From Euperipatoides rowelli (taxonomy: Eukaryota > Onychophora > Udeonychophora > Euonychophora > Peripatopsidae): a DNA stretch of 10,095 nucleotides. The notes under the pieces were generated by a model. That model did not search any database. It was given only the letters and a program-made list of their open reading frames with translations, and was not told the origin of the DNA. A program made the translations under genes and the position numbers. The stretch is from NCBI GenBank assembly GCA_003024985.2, contig PXIH01S0012526.1; one strand, given 5' to 3'. Below are positions 1 to 7,077 of this stretch, one piece after another (within the stretch, counting starts at the first letter, position 1; every line of letters begins with the position of its first letter).

Positions 1-339
1 ATATATTTTAAAAATTCACTAGGCTGTATAATATGTTATTTAAAGCTTATTTTGTCTCCACAAAAGCTTGTTCCTCTGTTGCTGGTCCTCCTTTTATTTT
101 TTTGAGAAAATATTGTGACAGCCCAATGAGCTAGAAATATACTGCCACTGTTGCTAATCGTAATATTGTTTTTTAAAACATATAAATACAGTAAGGTACC
201 AAATTAGCCTAATTAAGAAATAAAATTATTTTTCTTATGTCTTTTAATTATAATAATTTAATCTATTGATATTTCACTGGAGGCAAGTAAGAAAATTTGA
301 TTAAATTTTGAAGTTTGGCTGCTGTTTAAATTAAATTCC
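1..339. other. AT-rich non-coding stretch
   Basis: No gene can be supported here. The longest ATG-led open stretch of note is 33 codons (33-134, plus strand). It is free of repeats but matches nothing I recognise. The rest is A/T runs and short ATTA-type words, with no palindrome or tandem array beyond chance. Confidence 0.6.
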
Positions 340-533
340 CAGACATCCCGTTATTCGGGCTACCAAAATGTTCTGTGGGCTACCAAATTTCAGATGGCAG
401 TAGCCTGACCTGGCACCTTAAAAAATTGGTGGACTTTAACCCTGATTATATTTATTAAATTATTAAATACAGGCCGGACATTATGACATCTTGGGCCAGT
501 TATGACCTGCGGGCTGCCATTTGGACCACGCTG
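340..533 (+). mobile_element. hAT-like transposon remnant (right end)
   Basis: A GC-richer island stands out from the AT-rich surroundings. Its right edge (504-533) reads GACCTGCGGGCTGCCATTTG and continues GACCACGCTG. This resembles the familiar hAT (Charlie-like) terminal pattern of a GCCCGCGGGCC core, then GCCAGTTTGGAC, then a terminal CTG. A matching left terminus, which should begin CAG and be the reverse complement, is not clear. The stretch around 382-415 (CCAAATTTCAGATGGCAG then CCTGACCTGGC) is only loosely complementary. No transposase coding is visible, so this would be a truncated or non-autonomous copy. The left boundary is set by composition alone. It could instead be an unrelated GC-rich repeat. 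Confidence 0.4.
357..387. repeat. 11-bp direct repeat, two copies
   Basis: GGGCTACCAAA occurs at 357-367 and again at 377-387, a 20-bp period, inside the GC-richer island. It may be a subterminal repeat of the putative transposon; such repeats are common near hAT ends. Two copies alone are weak evidence. Confidence 0.5.
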
Positions 534-1716
534 ATAAGCCTTTATGCTAAACATCATTATATTGCATTTATTGAGTAAAACAACAACAAAATTACAAATT
601 GTACATATAGTACTGAATATTTACAAGAAAATTTGGCCAATAGAATTTACAGTTCACTATATAGGCCCTAGCCCCTAAGGATATGGGCATATTTATATTA
701 TATTTGTAAATAATAAGATTGAGTAAAAACAAATTAATACTTGGAAAAGTGTTGAATCCAAAAACTAGTTGAAAGTCACGAGAAAGCGTATTCAGGTAAT
801 TCTTGACAGACCAGAAAAAACAAATCAGTTAATGAGATTTTAGCCATCAATATTTTCCTATTGATCAGACTCGTTGAAATCACAAACGACAATTGCAGAA
901 GAGGTTTTTAAATAGGAACACAAGATTAAAAGTAGTTATAAATTACAAATTGATGCACAAAATAACTTATTCACATATTCAAGTAAAATCCCAAAACGCA
1001 GAATGAACAACACGAAGACAAAACGTCAACAAATAACGTTAAAACAAATTGACGTCTTCAAATGATTCAATTAGACAAGTTATTAGATTTAGAAACTAAA
1101 TCGTTGAAGCTTTGCTAACCACATCTAAATTTTAAAACATTAAAATTTTAAACTAATATGCCACAGTTAAAATTTATTTAAATAATATAAACTTATTCAC
1201 AGATCATTCAGTTTTCAACATCTATTTATAATGGAAAATTTTCATCCATTTAAATAAAATGAGATTACAGATGGAGAAATAATGAATGCACGAATTCATC
1301 TGAGATTAAATTATTCTATAAAAAAATAAAACTGAGTAAACAAGTTATATCTTGCTTTGATTTTACAAATCAGAACTTCAATAGAATTTGTCATGCGGGC
1401 TTTTAGAAATGTATTCACCTCATCATTCTTTTTTTTTTGTATTCATCTGAAAAAATATATATAATTTCATCTTGACTGTTTTAATAAACATTTTTAATCT
1501 GAAATAGATATACATAATTAAATCTTTCCTCTTGAGAAGATTTAGTTACAATAATTAATTGATTTTTTAGCAATGGAAACTAACGTTGAAATAATTGTAC
1601 ACAATCTCCAGAGATGAAAATTTATATGCTGAGATTGTCTTTTAGTTTGTATGGATTAGCAGTAACACTTGAAAATAAGGAATTATGATTAAGCTAATTA
1701 AACCAATTTCAAACTA
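534..1716. other. Long AT-rich gene-free stretch
   Basis: No coding region, RNA gene or array can be supported. It holds A/T homopolymers (for example the T run near 1430-1438), short TTTAAA/AATTTA words and a weak inverted repeat at 1014-1059. Composition is uniform, which suits intergenic or intronic DNA. Confidence 0.6.
1014..1059. repeat. Imperfect inverted repeat
   Basis: GAAGAC plus ACGTCAA on the left are mirrored by TTGACGT plus CTTC on the right around an A-rich centre. The left arm carries about four extra bases between the paired blocks, so the stem would be bulged. Arms are short, and chance formation is quite possible in sequence of this composition. Confidence 0.3.
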
Positions 1717-1863
1717 TTATAACGTTTTATTTAACACTTCACTAGGAAATAATTCTAGGAACATCTTCATTTTCGTGATTGAATATCTGTAAGGTGTTGG
1801 CTTCAGAACAGCCTCACATACACTGACAAAACGAAAGTTATCAAACGTAATGTTTTGAGAAGG
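1717..1863 (-). CDS. Protein-like open segment, unidentified (possible exon or decayed ORF)
   Basis: On the minus strand the frame is open from a TGA just upstream (plus 1864-1866) to a TAA at 1717-1719, giving 48 codons. It reads PSQNITFDNFRFVSVCEAVL followed by KPTPYRYSITKMKMFLELFP and SEVLNKTL. The residue mix is balanced and globular-looking, unlike the K/N/I/F-only output typical of random AT-rich DNA. There is no ATG near the start, so it would be an exon or a relic. A possible acceptor (TTTCGTTTTGTCAG) ends at plus position 1824 and would remove the first 13 codons. I do not recognise the family. By length alone such an ORF is expected by chance in this window, so confidence is low. 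Confidence 0.3.
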   Translation of the reverse strand, partial: PSQNITFDNFRFVSVCEAVLKPTPYRYSITKMKMFLELFPSEVLNKTL

Positions 1864-2021
1864 TCATGAAAAAAAAGTACAAACCACAGATATGCCTTGC
1901 CTTCCAAATAATTTACAGTTCAAATAAAACAAACTTTATGTAATGAAATTAGAACTAAAGGGTGTTCTAAATGATGATTACAAAAGTGTTAAGTAATCTA
2001 TGTATCCCCAGCTCAAGATAT
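1864..2021. other. AT-rich spacer
   Basis: Nothing coding is recognisable between the minus-strand open segment and the 19-bp duplication. Confidence 0.5.
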
Positions 2022-2063
2022 ATGACAACACCAAGAGCTGCGGAATGACAACACCAAGAGCTG
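2022..2063. repeat. Perfect 19-bp direct duplication
   Basis: ATGACAACACCAAGAGCTG occurs at 2022-2040 and identically at 2045-2063, a 23-bp period with the four-base spacer CGGA. Both copies are identical although the surrounding sequence looks old, which suggests a recent slippage event or the seed of a minisatellite. The CAGCTC at 2010-2015 is complementary to the GAGCTG that ends each copy. Confidence 0.85.
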
Positions 2064-2171
2064 TATAAGTAGCTGTCTCAAATCGGGTGTGGTGTAACAT
2101 GAAGACAATTGCCAGTATTACATATGGGATGAGTGGCTGCAATCCTGGCCCCATAATCTTGGGATTGAGTT

Positions 2172-2187
2172 GGGGGGAGGGGGGGGG
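2172..2187 (+). repeat. G tract (G6-A-G9)
   Basis: An almost pure run of 15 G interrupted by one A, followed within ten bases by an A10 run (2196-2205). The G run could form a quadruplex in single-stranded DNA or RNA, which is an inference from composition. Such tracts are also prone to sequencing length error. Confidence 0.8.
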
Positions 2188-2205
2188 ATTCCTGCAAAAA
2201 AAAAA

Positions 2206-2600
2206 TGTTTTATTTCATTTGTTATGATAAGGGGTACCTAGACTAAAATAATATGCAAGCACTCATTTGCATGAAAATCCAGAAATCAACTTATTTAATT
2301 AGATCTTCTTAAAAATAATAAAGATTTTTATAAAGCTAAAATATAAACTTGATAGATTTGTCCTCTTCAATTAAACACTTAACTTTATACATATAAATTA
2401 AAATAATTTAAGCATTTAAATGTTGCGAATTTCCAAATAGACACATATCTGCTATAATCTATTTTCATAAATACAATAAAATGAACATATAAAAACTTAA
2501 AATCTTGCCTTTACTATATAATAAAATTCATACCTGTATTTATTTACAAATTTGAACTTCTTTAAAATATTCCTTCAGTTCATTCACCTGAACCTCAGTA
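2206..2600. other. AT-rich gene-free stretch
   Basis: Very AT-rich, with many AATAAA/TTTAAA words and no supported gene, RNA or array. Confidence 0.6.
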
Positions 2601-2630
2601 TTTATTGAAAATGGGGAGATGATTTTGTCA

Positions 2631-2780
2631 TTAAAAATATAAAAAAAAACATTCTGTATAAAAAGTCTTTTTGATTGTATACTTCGACAATGCAGCTTTT
2701 ATAACACCAGGGTATTCGCTCCATACCACACATACTGCCAACGATGCAACGTCCAACAAAAATGGTAATTGATGGGTAAA
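2631..2780 (-). CDS. Protein-like open segment, unidentified (two competing frames)
   Basis: This is a GC-richer patch. On the minus strand one frame is open for 49 codons between stops at 2781-2783 and 2631-2633, and includes FLLDVASLAVCVVWSEYPGV followed by IKAALSKYTIKKTFYTECFF. A second minus-strand frame is also open, with an ATG at 2803-2805 and a stop at 2602-2604. It gives 67 residues including MERIPWCYKSCIVEVYNQKD. Two frames cannot both be conserved coding, and I recognise neither. The first looks the more protein-like and has a CAG acceptor-like triplet immediately before TATGTGTGG (plus about 2735-2737). The patch may be a fragment of a repeat or transposon rather than a host exon. 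Confidence 0.25.
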   Translation of the reverse strand, partial: FTHQLPFLLDVASLAVCVVWSEYPGVIKAALSKYTIKKTFYTECFFLYF

Positions 2781-2805
2781 TTATAACTTGAAGGTAACTT
2801 ACCAT

Positions 2806-3354
2806 ATTTTAGTTGTTATATTCTAAAGCTAACCTTTCACTCTTAAGAGCACATAATATAACAATACTTCTGCGGCCGTGAATGTGCGCAGCTCTCTTGT
2901 AATTATATTTTCTATAATTACTTTAATATTTTTTTTTTATTATTATAAAACTCTTCCGATGGTATATGGTATATTAGAGATGTTTAGTCCTTCAGTTGCT
3001 TTAATCCGGAATTGAGGACGGCAGAAATGTTATTTTGGTTTAAAAAAGTTTTTTTTTATTAAATTTAAATCCATTTTATTCTGTTATAAAATATAATTTA
3101 TTCAATGTACATTCTCATCCCTAAATGAGCCCCAAACAAAAATTAGTCCCGGGCTTAAAAAAATCTATTTCCTGCTGTGGCCCAAAGTGAATGTTTACTG
3201 TTGAAGTCAGAATTTCTCAATTTGCGTAGGACAATATTTTTAATGTAAAGACATTTTATAAGTACTGTATGTCATTGTATTAATCTTTCTCCCTATTTTA
3301 AAAATGCATGTAAATAAGAAAAACAAACGAACAATCAGCAAAGACATATCTGAT
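2806..3354. other. AT-rich stretch with small GC-richer patches
   Basis: No supported gene. It contains a perfect 10-bp palindrome CTCTTAAGAG (2840-2849), a small GC-richer patch around 2871-2895, poly-T runs (about 2931-2939, 3049-3057) and a CCCGGG at about 3149. A 29-codon minus-strand open stretch across about 3130-3215 is too short to call. Confidence 0.5.
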
Positions 3355-3540
3355 TAAGACCCTATTCGCATGAACACTTTATCCGCATCTGAGATGCGAT
3401 TGAGTCATGGACAGTACTATTCACATGCATATTTTCATCCACGGCTCAACTGCAGATGATATTTGCTGAGCTGCATTTGAACCATATTCATTGTGCATGC
3501 AAACATGATCCTGGTTCAACCGCTTTTGAGCGATGTTAAA
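3355..3540. mobile_element. GC-richer palindromic island, possible non-autonomous repeat
   Basis: Composition shifts sharply from the AT-rich flanks. Within the island, related words recur: TATTCGCATGAACA, TATTCACATGCATA and TATTCATTGTGCATGC. There is also a perfect inverted repeat (3384-3398) and a GCTCA/TGAGC pair (about 3444-3471). The edges are partly complementary: GACCCTATTCGCATG near 3359, and GCATGCAAACATGATCCTGG near 3497 on the opposite strand, as a decayed terminal inverted repeat would be. No coding sequence is seen. I infer an old MITE-like copy, but a family cannot be named and a cis-regulatory patch is an alternative. Confidence 0.3.
3384..3398. repeat. Perfect inverted repeat CGCATCT-G-AGATGCG
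   Basis: Two 7-bp arms surround a single central G, giving 14 paired bases. In the duplex it would be a compact dyad suited to binding a dimeric protein, or a fold-back point. It sits in the GC-richer island. Confidence 0.75.
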
Positions 3541-4060
3541 TTGTTTCTCATGATATTGTTAATTGTCGCGAGATATAATTTTTCATTTTAAAAAAAAATG
3601 TCGAAACAAATGAATTTTTATTGCCTTATTATTACAATTTTAATCGTAGATTACGACAACCCAAAATGAAAATGAAATAGTAGCGGCAGCTTGAATCATT
3701 GAAAAAGCGATTCAACTTTGATTTTAAATTTTGTATTCAAATATAAAATATTAATTGATACAATATCGTAATCGTATACTATGTGTGTTTCATTCAGGAA
3801 TTTAAAGGGTTTTTTTTCATCTCATTATTATTCATTTATTATTAAACTTTAACTTCAATTGATTTTTTTCCCCAGAATATATCAAATAGATATATGGTGA
3901 TTAATGTTTGGGAAATTGTGATGTTCGCTTTAGTGCGAGGGCGGCAAAAATAATTGGTAATTAAAGCAAGATTTCTGTTATTTATATATTATATAGTATA
4001 TTCCACTCCAAAAAAGTTAGCATAAAGTATTTAATGTGGTAAATTTTAAATATATTTTTC
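3541..4060. other. AT-rich stretch; one weak exon-like segment
   Basis: No gene is supported. After an acceptor-like GATTTTTTTCCCCAG (ending 3875) a frame stays open for 25 codons to a TAA at 3951-3953 (NISNRYMVINVWEIVMFALV, then RGRQK). That is too short, with no donor, to call. The rest is A/T runs. Confidence 0.45.
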
Positions 4061-4061
4061 T

Positions 4062-4085
4062 TGATCACAAAAATAAATGTGATCA
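4062..4085. repeat. Perfect 8-bp-arm inverted repeat, 8-base loop
   Basis: TGATCACA and TGTGATCA flank AAAATAAA. The arms are fully complementary. It could form a small hairpin, or be a spaced binding dyad. It lies 26 bp before another perfect palindrome. Confidence 0.75.
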
Positions 4086-4111
4086 GAAACCACAAGGTTT
4101 TATTTACTCAG

Positions 4112-4123
4112 GTGATGCATCAC
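4112..4123. repeat. Perfect 12-bp palindrome GTGATGCATCAC
   Basis: This self-complementary dodecamer is immediately followed by ATGATCT, which repeats the TGATC word of the inverted repeat at 4062-4085. The cluster of TGATC/TCACA/ATCAC words suggests a small regulatory or fold-back patch. Function is inference only. Confidence 0.7.
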
Positions 4124-4888
4124 ATGATCTGCCTTATTTAAAAGCAATATAGAATGCTAACTTATATTTTAAAATGCCTACAGTTCTTCACATTCATTTA
4201 GTTGTCTGAGGGTATTGTTCTAAAGGGAGGGCTCTGTCTTGCCGACATCCATAACCTGACACTTAAGTACGAGCACATATGTTGTTATTCAATTTTCTCA
4301 GTTATTGTTCTCAATCAACCTTGTGCATCTTTATTTAATGTATTGTCTGAAAACGGTTATTATGGATTAATAATCATTGGTATAGTTTCTTGGTTCTTAT
4401 ACATGACGCTTTGTGTGGTATGCAATTTTCATGTTACTTCTGTGAAAAAGTTAGTCTTGTATTTACCTTTATGACCTTATTTGGCATGTTCAAGATATTC
4501 TTAGTTATCATTCAATTCCTTCTAATGAAGAATAAAGAATTTGTTCAGTATTACATAGAACTGCTTCTGTCAAAGTTTATCCTTCTTACACTCTCCACTA
4601 GTTCATTGGTATAACGGTCCAATCGAAATGTTATGATTTCAATTAGAAAAAAACAACCCAAAAAAATGTTTTATCTATTTATAAACTAAAATGTTTACAC
4701 GAACTAAAATATATTAACCAATATTTCATCAAAATAATTTTTATTGTATAATAAACTAAACGCAATTTTGATAATTGTGTTCCCATGGCAATTAACCATG
4801 TTTAAGGTGAAGTTGAATTTGTTTGCATGACTTGAAGTTAATTAACTTGACTGAAACAGGACAAAAAAATCATGATCCGAACACATGT
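4124..4888. other. T-rich stretch without a supported gene
   Basis: The plus strand is T-rich between about 4200 and 4610. Two overlapping plus-strand frames are open (4202-4474 and 4390-4614), but each starts only at a TTG and has low-complexity hydrophobic content. Their overlap in different frames argues against both. A hydrophobic stretch (YGLIIIGIVSWFLYMTLCVV) could pass for a membrane segment but is what T-rich codons give. The antisense strand is A-rich with AATAAA-type words. Nothing else is supported. Confidence 0.5.
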
Positions 4889-5246
4889 GGTTGAGAAATG
4901 GTTTTTCCGTGGTTTAGACATGGTTCATAAACGGTTGAGACATGGTTCTTATGTGATTGAGATATGGTTCTTCTGTGGTTGAGACATGGTTCTTCTGCAG
5001 TTTAGACATGGTTCTTCCACAGTTGAGACATGGTTCTTCCACATTTGAGACTTGGTTCTTCTGCGGTTCAGACATGTTTCTTCTGCAGTAAAGACTTGGT
5101 TCTTCCACGGTTGAGACATTTTTCTTTTACGATTGAGACATTTTTCAGACATGGTTCTTCCATGGTTGAGACATGGTTTTTCCATGGTTGAGACAAAGTT
5201 CTTCTGCAAAGACAAGGTTCTTCCAGGGTTGAAATAATTATCCATG
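4889..5246. repeat. 22-bp minisatellite, about 16 units
   Basis: Tandem units with the plus-strand consensus GGTTGAGACATGGTTCTTCT followed by GC/GT/AC run from 4889. Exact 22-bp steps hold for the first 11 units: 4889, 4911, 4933, 4955, 4977, 4999, 5021, 5043, 5065, 5087 and 5109. At 5131-5163 two units are fused with an internal loss (17 + 16 bases), then 22-bp units start at 5164 and 5186. A 19-bp unit follows at 5208 and a degenerate end unit at 5227. Units differ mostly at the last two to three bases (GT, GC, AC, AT), giving a mosaic of subtypes. Because 22 is not a multiple of three, reading through the minus strand cycles the frames and yields a 22-residue periodic peptide. The two minus-strand ORFs here (4914-5108, 4949-5245) are by-products of this, not evidence of a gene. 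Confidence 0.95.
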
Positions 5247-5576
5247 CAATTTTATTTCACATCCACATTAAATTGAAAAAATCATAGAGTTAAAGTGAAA
5301 ATACCATCAATAAATAACAACAAAATTCTCATGAACATTTTTAAGTTGATTTTTTTAAAGCAAAATCTAAAAATAGTTAATATTTATTATTTTTTTTTTT
5401 TTTTTTGCTATTTAAAATTCCTAAAAAAATTTAAAACACTTTAAAAAAATAATTACTGCAAATGTTTTACTAACTCTGCTTGATCAACATAATTATTATG
5501 TACGAAGCAATACTCTATACTTTTTAATTTTAGAATTAGTAAACTTCAGATTCTTGGAATTTTGAAATTTTTTTAG
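5247..5576. other. AT-rich spacer with T17 run
   Basis: No gene. A T homopolymer of 17 bases (5390-5406) and several A6-A7 runs. The T-rich end (GAAATTTTTTTAG, ending 5576) reads as a splice acceptor for the next segment. Confidence 0.55.
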
Positions 5577-5690
5577 CCTTTGATCAAAGATTCTCCAGGA
5601 CTTCCTGTCAACCATGTGTTTCGTAATACTGCAGCTGAGGAGTTTTCTCTTAATTTTGACAATGTACACGGATTTCTATTAATTAATTAG
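5577..5690 (+). CDS. Candidate exon A, unidentified protein
   Basis: Directly after a polypyrimidine-AG acceptor (TTTTTTTAG), the phase-0 frame reads PLIKDSPGLPVNHVFRNTAA followed by EEFSLNFDNVHGFLLIN and a TAG at 5688-5690. Codons are varied and the residue mix is balanced. If this is a 3' exon the stop would end the protein. Alternatively splicing could leave at AAT|GTACAC (5663/5664), an 87-nt phase-0 exon, though that donor is poor. The opposite strand is also open here (including SAAVLRNTWLTGSPGESLIK), so strand is not certain. I do not recognise the protein. It is grouped with the segments at 5819 and 6228 only by strand and proximity. Confidence 0.3.
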   Translation, partial: PLIKDSPGLPVNHVFRNTAAEEFSLNFDNVHGFLLIN

Positions 5691-5693
5691 AAG

Positions 5694-5717
5694 AAAAAAA
5701 AAAAGCTTTTTTTTTTT
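5694..5717. repeat. Perfect 24-bp A11-GC-T11 palindrome
   Basis: Eleven A, then GC, then eleven T is self-complementary over 24 bases with AAGCTT at its centre. It can extrude as a cruciform, or fold back in RNA as an A/U stem. It follows a TAG stop by three bases. Two retroposed poly(A) tails meeting head to head would give the same picture, as would slippage. Confidence 0.9.
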
Positions 5718-5818
5718 AACAAAAATTACAATTTTTTTTTTTTTTATCTAAATATGAATGATTTGTTGAGTTTGTCATTTTCTCATTTAATGAAGTGATG
5801 TGTTATTTTCTTCATCAG

Positions 5819-5949
5819 TGTCAGTTGATGGACTTGAACATCTTGCTGTTGTTACCTTCTGGAGATTACTAATTGATATTTCCTTTCTGAATTTCTATGA
5901 AGATACTAATGAGCCAGGGAGAATTTGTAGATATTTAACAAGAGTTTAA
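5819..5949 (+). CDS. Candidate exon B, unidentified protein
   Basis: The segment follows a good acceptor-like tract (TTATTTTCTTCATCAG, ending 5818). With two leading bases, the frame from 5821 reads SVDGLEHLAVVTFWRLLIDI followed by SFLNFYEDTNEPGRICRYLT and RV, then TAA at 5947-5949. The frame remains open upstream only to a TGA at 5791-5793. No strong donor is visible inside. Its phase does not join in frame to the segment ending at 5663 without another exon between them, so a common gene is not shown. Unidentified; open length is within chance for this composition. Confidence 0.25.
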
Positions 5950-6227
5950 GAATGAGGTTATTCATATTTCTTAAATTATAGTATTTGAAATATTTTCTGC
6001 CACTTAACAGTCTTGACATGAAGGTTGTAATTAATTGCCTCGACTTTTTAATTTATTCATGATGTTCCTTAAATTATTTTGAGTGTCCATTTTTATTAGG
6101 ATCTTTATTCTCACTTAGTGTCACATATGCTATAGTAAGACATGATTATATTTTTAAAATTATTTTTCATTATTTATTTGTTTGAGTAGAAGGGATGAGT
6201 TATAGGCTATGCTTTATTGGATTATAG
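5950..6227. other. AT-rich spacer between candidate exons
   Basis: Nothing coding is supported. It ends in an acceptor-like TTTATTGGATTATAG (6213-6227). Confidence 0.5.
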
Positions 6228-6314
6228 TGCACATTGAATTCAGAAGTTGACGATATAGTTTTGACTCCATATTACCTGCAAAGCCAGTATACGGACAAAG
6301 TCACAGACAAAGGG
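6228..6314 (+). CDS. Candidate internal exon C, unidentified protein
   Basis: This is the best exon-like segment in the window because it has both borders. An AG at 6226-6227 ends a T-rich tract, and a donor GTAAGG follows at 6315-6320 after GACAAAGGG. The 87 nt between are exactly 29 codons in phase 0: CTLNSEVDDIVLTPYYLQSQ followed by YTDKVTDKG. The same frame has a stop (TAG, 6225-6227) just upstream and TAA at 6324-6326 just downstream, so the open segment closely matches the splice-defined unit. Composition (acidic, polar, few K/N runs) is unlike random AT-rich output. The family is not recognised. A chance occurrence remains quite possible. Confidence 0.35.
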
Positions 6315-6566
6315 GTAAGGTCGTAAGGAAGGCTAGGAATGAAAAAAAACAACAACTTTGATTTTTACTGTATATTAATTTGGTATTCTAATAAATTTCT
6401 GATATTAATGAAAAGTTACTGGCTGCCCTTAGAAAGAAAAAAAAAACATTTTTATAAAATGTATATATTACAAAACTACAAACACAAATGTGCGACAGAC
6501 TGTAGTCAAACGATATTTCTCCAGTCCTAGTAAATGACATTACCTTATTTTTTCCTATTTTGTACT

Positions 6567-6579
6567 CCCCCCCCCCCCC
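6567..6579 (+). repeat. C13 homopolymer
   Basis: Thirteen consecutive C followed by TTCTCACACTTTCACC. It is the plus-strand counterpart of the G tract at 2172-2187 and prone to length error. Confidence 0.9.
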
Positions 6580-6871
6580 TTCTCACACTTTCACCTTAAT
6601 CACAACTTGAACTGCTATTTAATACCCCCTAGGTGAAATTCCGTTACAAATTTTTGACTGCCACCCCTTCTCTTCCATAAAACAAAATAAATTAATGTGA
6701 TGAATTAGACAATTTATTAATTAAAAAAGAAACATAAAATATATTAAACATGTATCATATGAAATATATTTTAATTTTTTAAATATATTTTTCTAAAATG
6801 AAATAATCAATAATCTTAATGTATTTTTTTTTATTCGAATAATGATTTGAAGTGTCTGTTCTTGTTAAGCA

Positions 6872-6884
6872 TGTGTGTGTGTGT
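6872..6884 (+). repeat. (TG)6 dinucleotide microsatellite
   Basis: Six and a half uninterrupted TG units, then ACATGG. Short, probably still polymorphic. Confidence 0.85.
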
Positions 6885-7077
6885 ACATGGGTATGGTGCG
6901 ATTGTAAATGTCCGTACTCGCGAAACCTGCTAGGTCTGTATTTATTTTACTGTAAACACATATAAAGATTTATTGATTTTGTTTAAATTGTGACATCCCA
7001 TTTCACATATCATGTTTTTCTACCCCCCTCCACCCTTCTCATGGGATGTAGTTTATGGATGATCTATAGCTGGACCA

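Larger units (their letters stand above)
6327..7077. other. AT-rich stretch with simple repeats
   Basis: No supported gene. A plus-strand frame at 6339-6530 (63 codons) begins MKKNNNFDFY and is mostly K/N/Y/F/I, as expected from AT-rich sequence, so it is not called. It contains a C13 run, a short TG repeat and several C-rich patches (6661-6667, 7022-7035) in an otherwise A/T background. Confidence 0.55.

Noticed and set aside
2190-2210. A10 run as a retroposon poly(A) tail
   Set aside because: No recognisable SINE or LINE body precedes it and no flanking duplication is seen; A runs of this size are common here.
3497-3525. GGTTCAACCGC resembling a tRNA/SINE B box
   Set aside because: It misses the terminal CC of the B box, and no A box lies at the proper distance upstream. 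No cloverleaf could be drawn.
4202-4614. Two overlapping plus-strand ORFs (90 and 74 codons)
   Set aside because: They begin only at TTG, overlap in different frames, and have hydrophobic low-complexity content typical of T-rich sequence. No splice-like borders or motif.
4914-5245. Two overlapping minus-strand ORFs (64 and 98 codons) with R/K/N/S/T-rich repeats
   Set aside because: They are a by-product of the 22-bp minisatellite, which lacks stops on the minus strand. Both frames give the same periodic peptide.
6339-6530. 63-codon plus-strand ORF starting MKKNNNFDFY
   Set aside because: K/N/Y/F/I-dominated translation expected of AT-rich DNA; no motif, and it follows the donor-like site rather than an acceptor.
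6561-6600. C13 run as a functional i-motif or promoter element
   Set aside because: It is a plain homopolymer with no neighbouring promoter features or gene; a simple repeat is the sufficient explanation.
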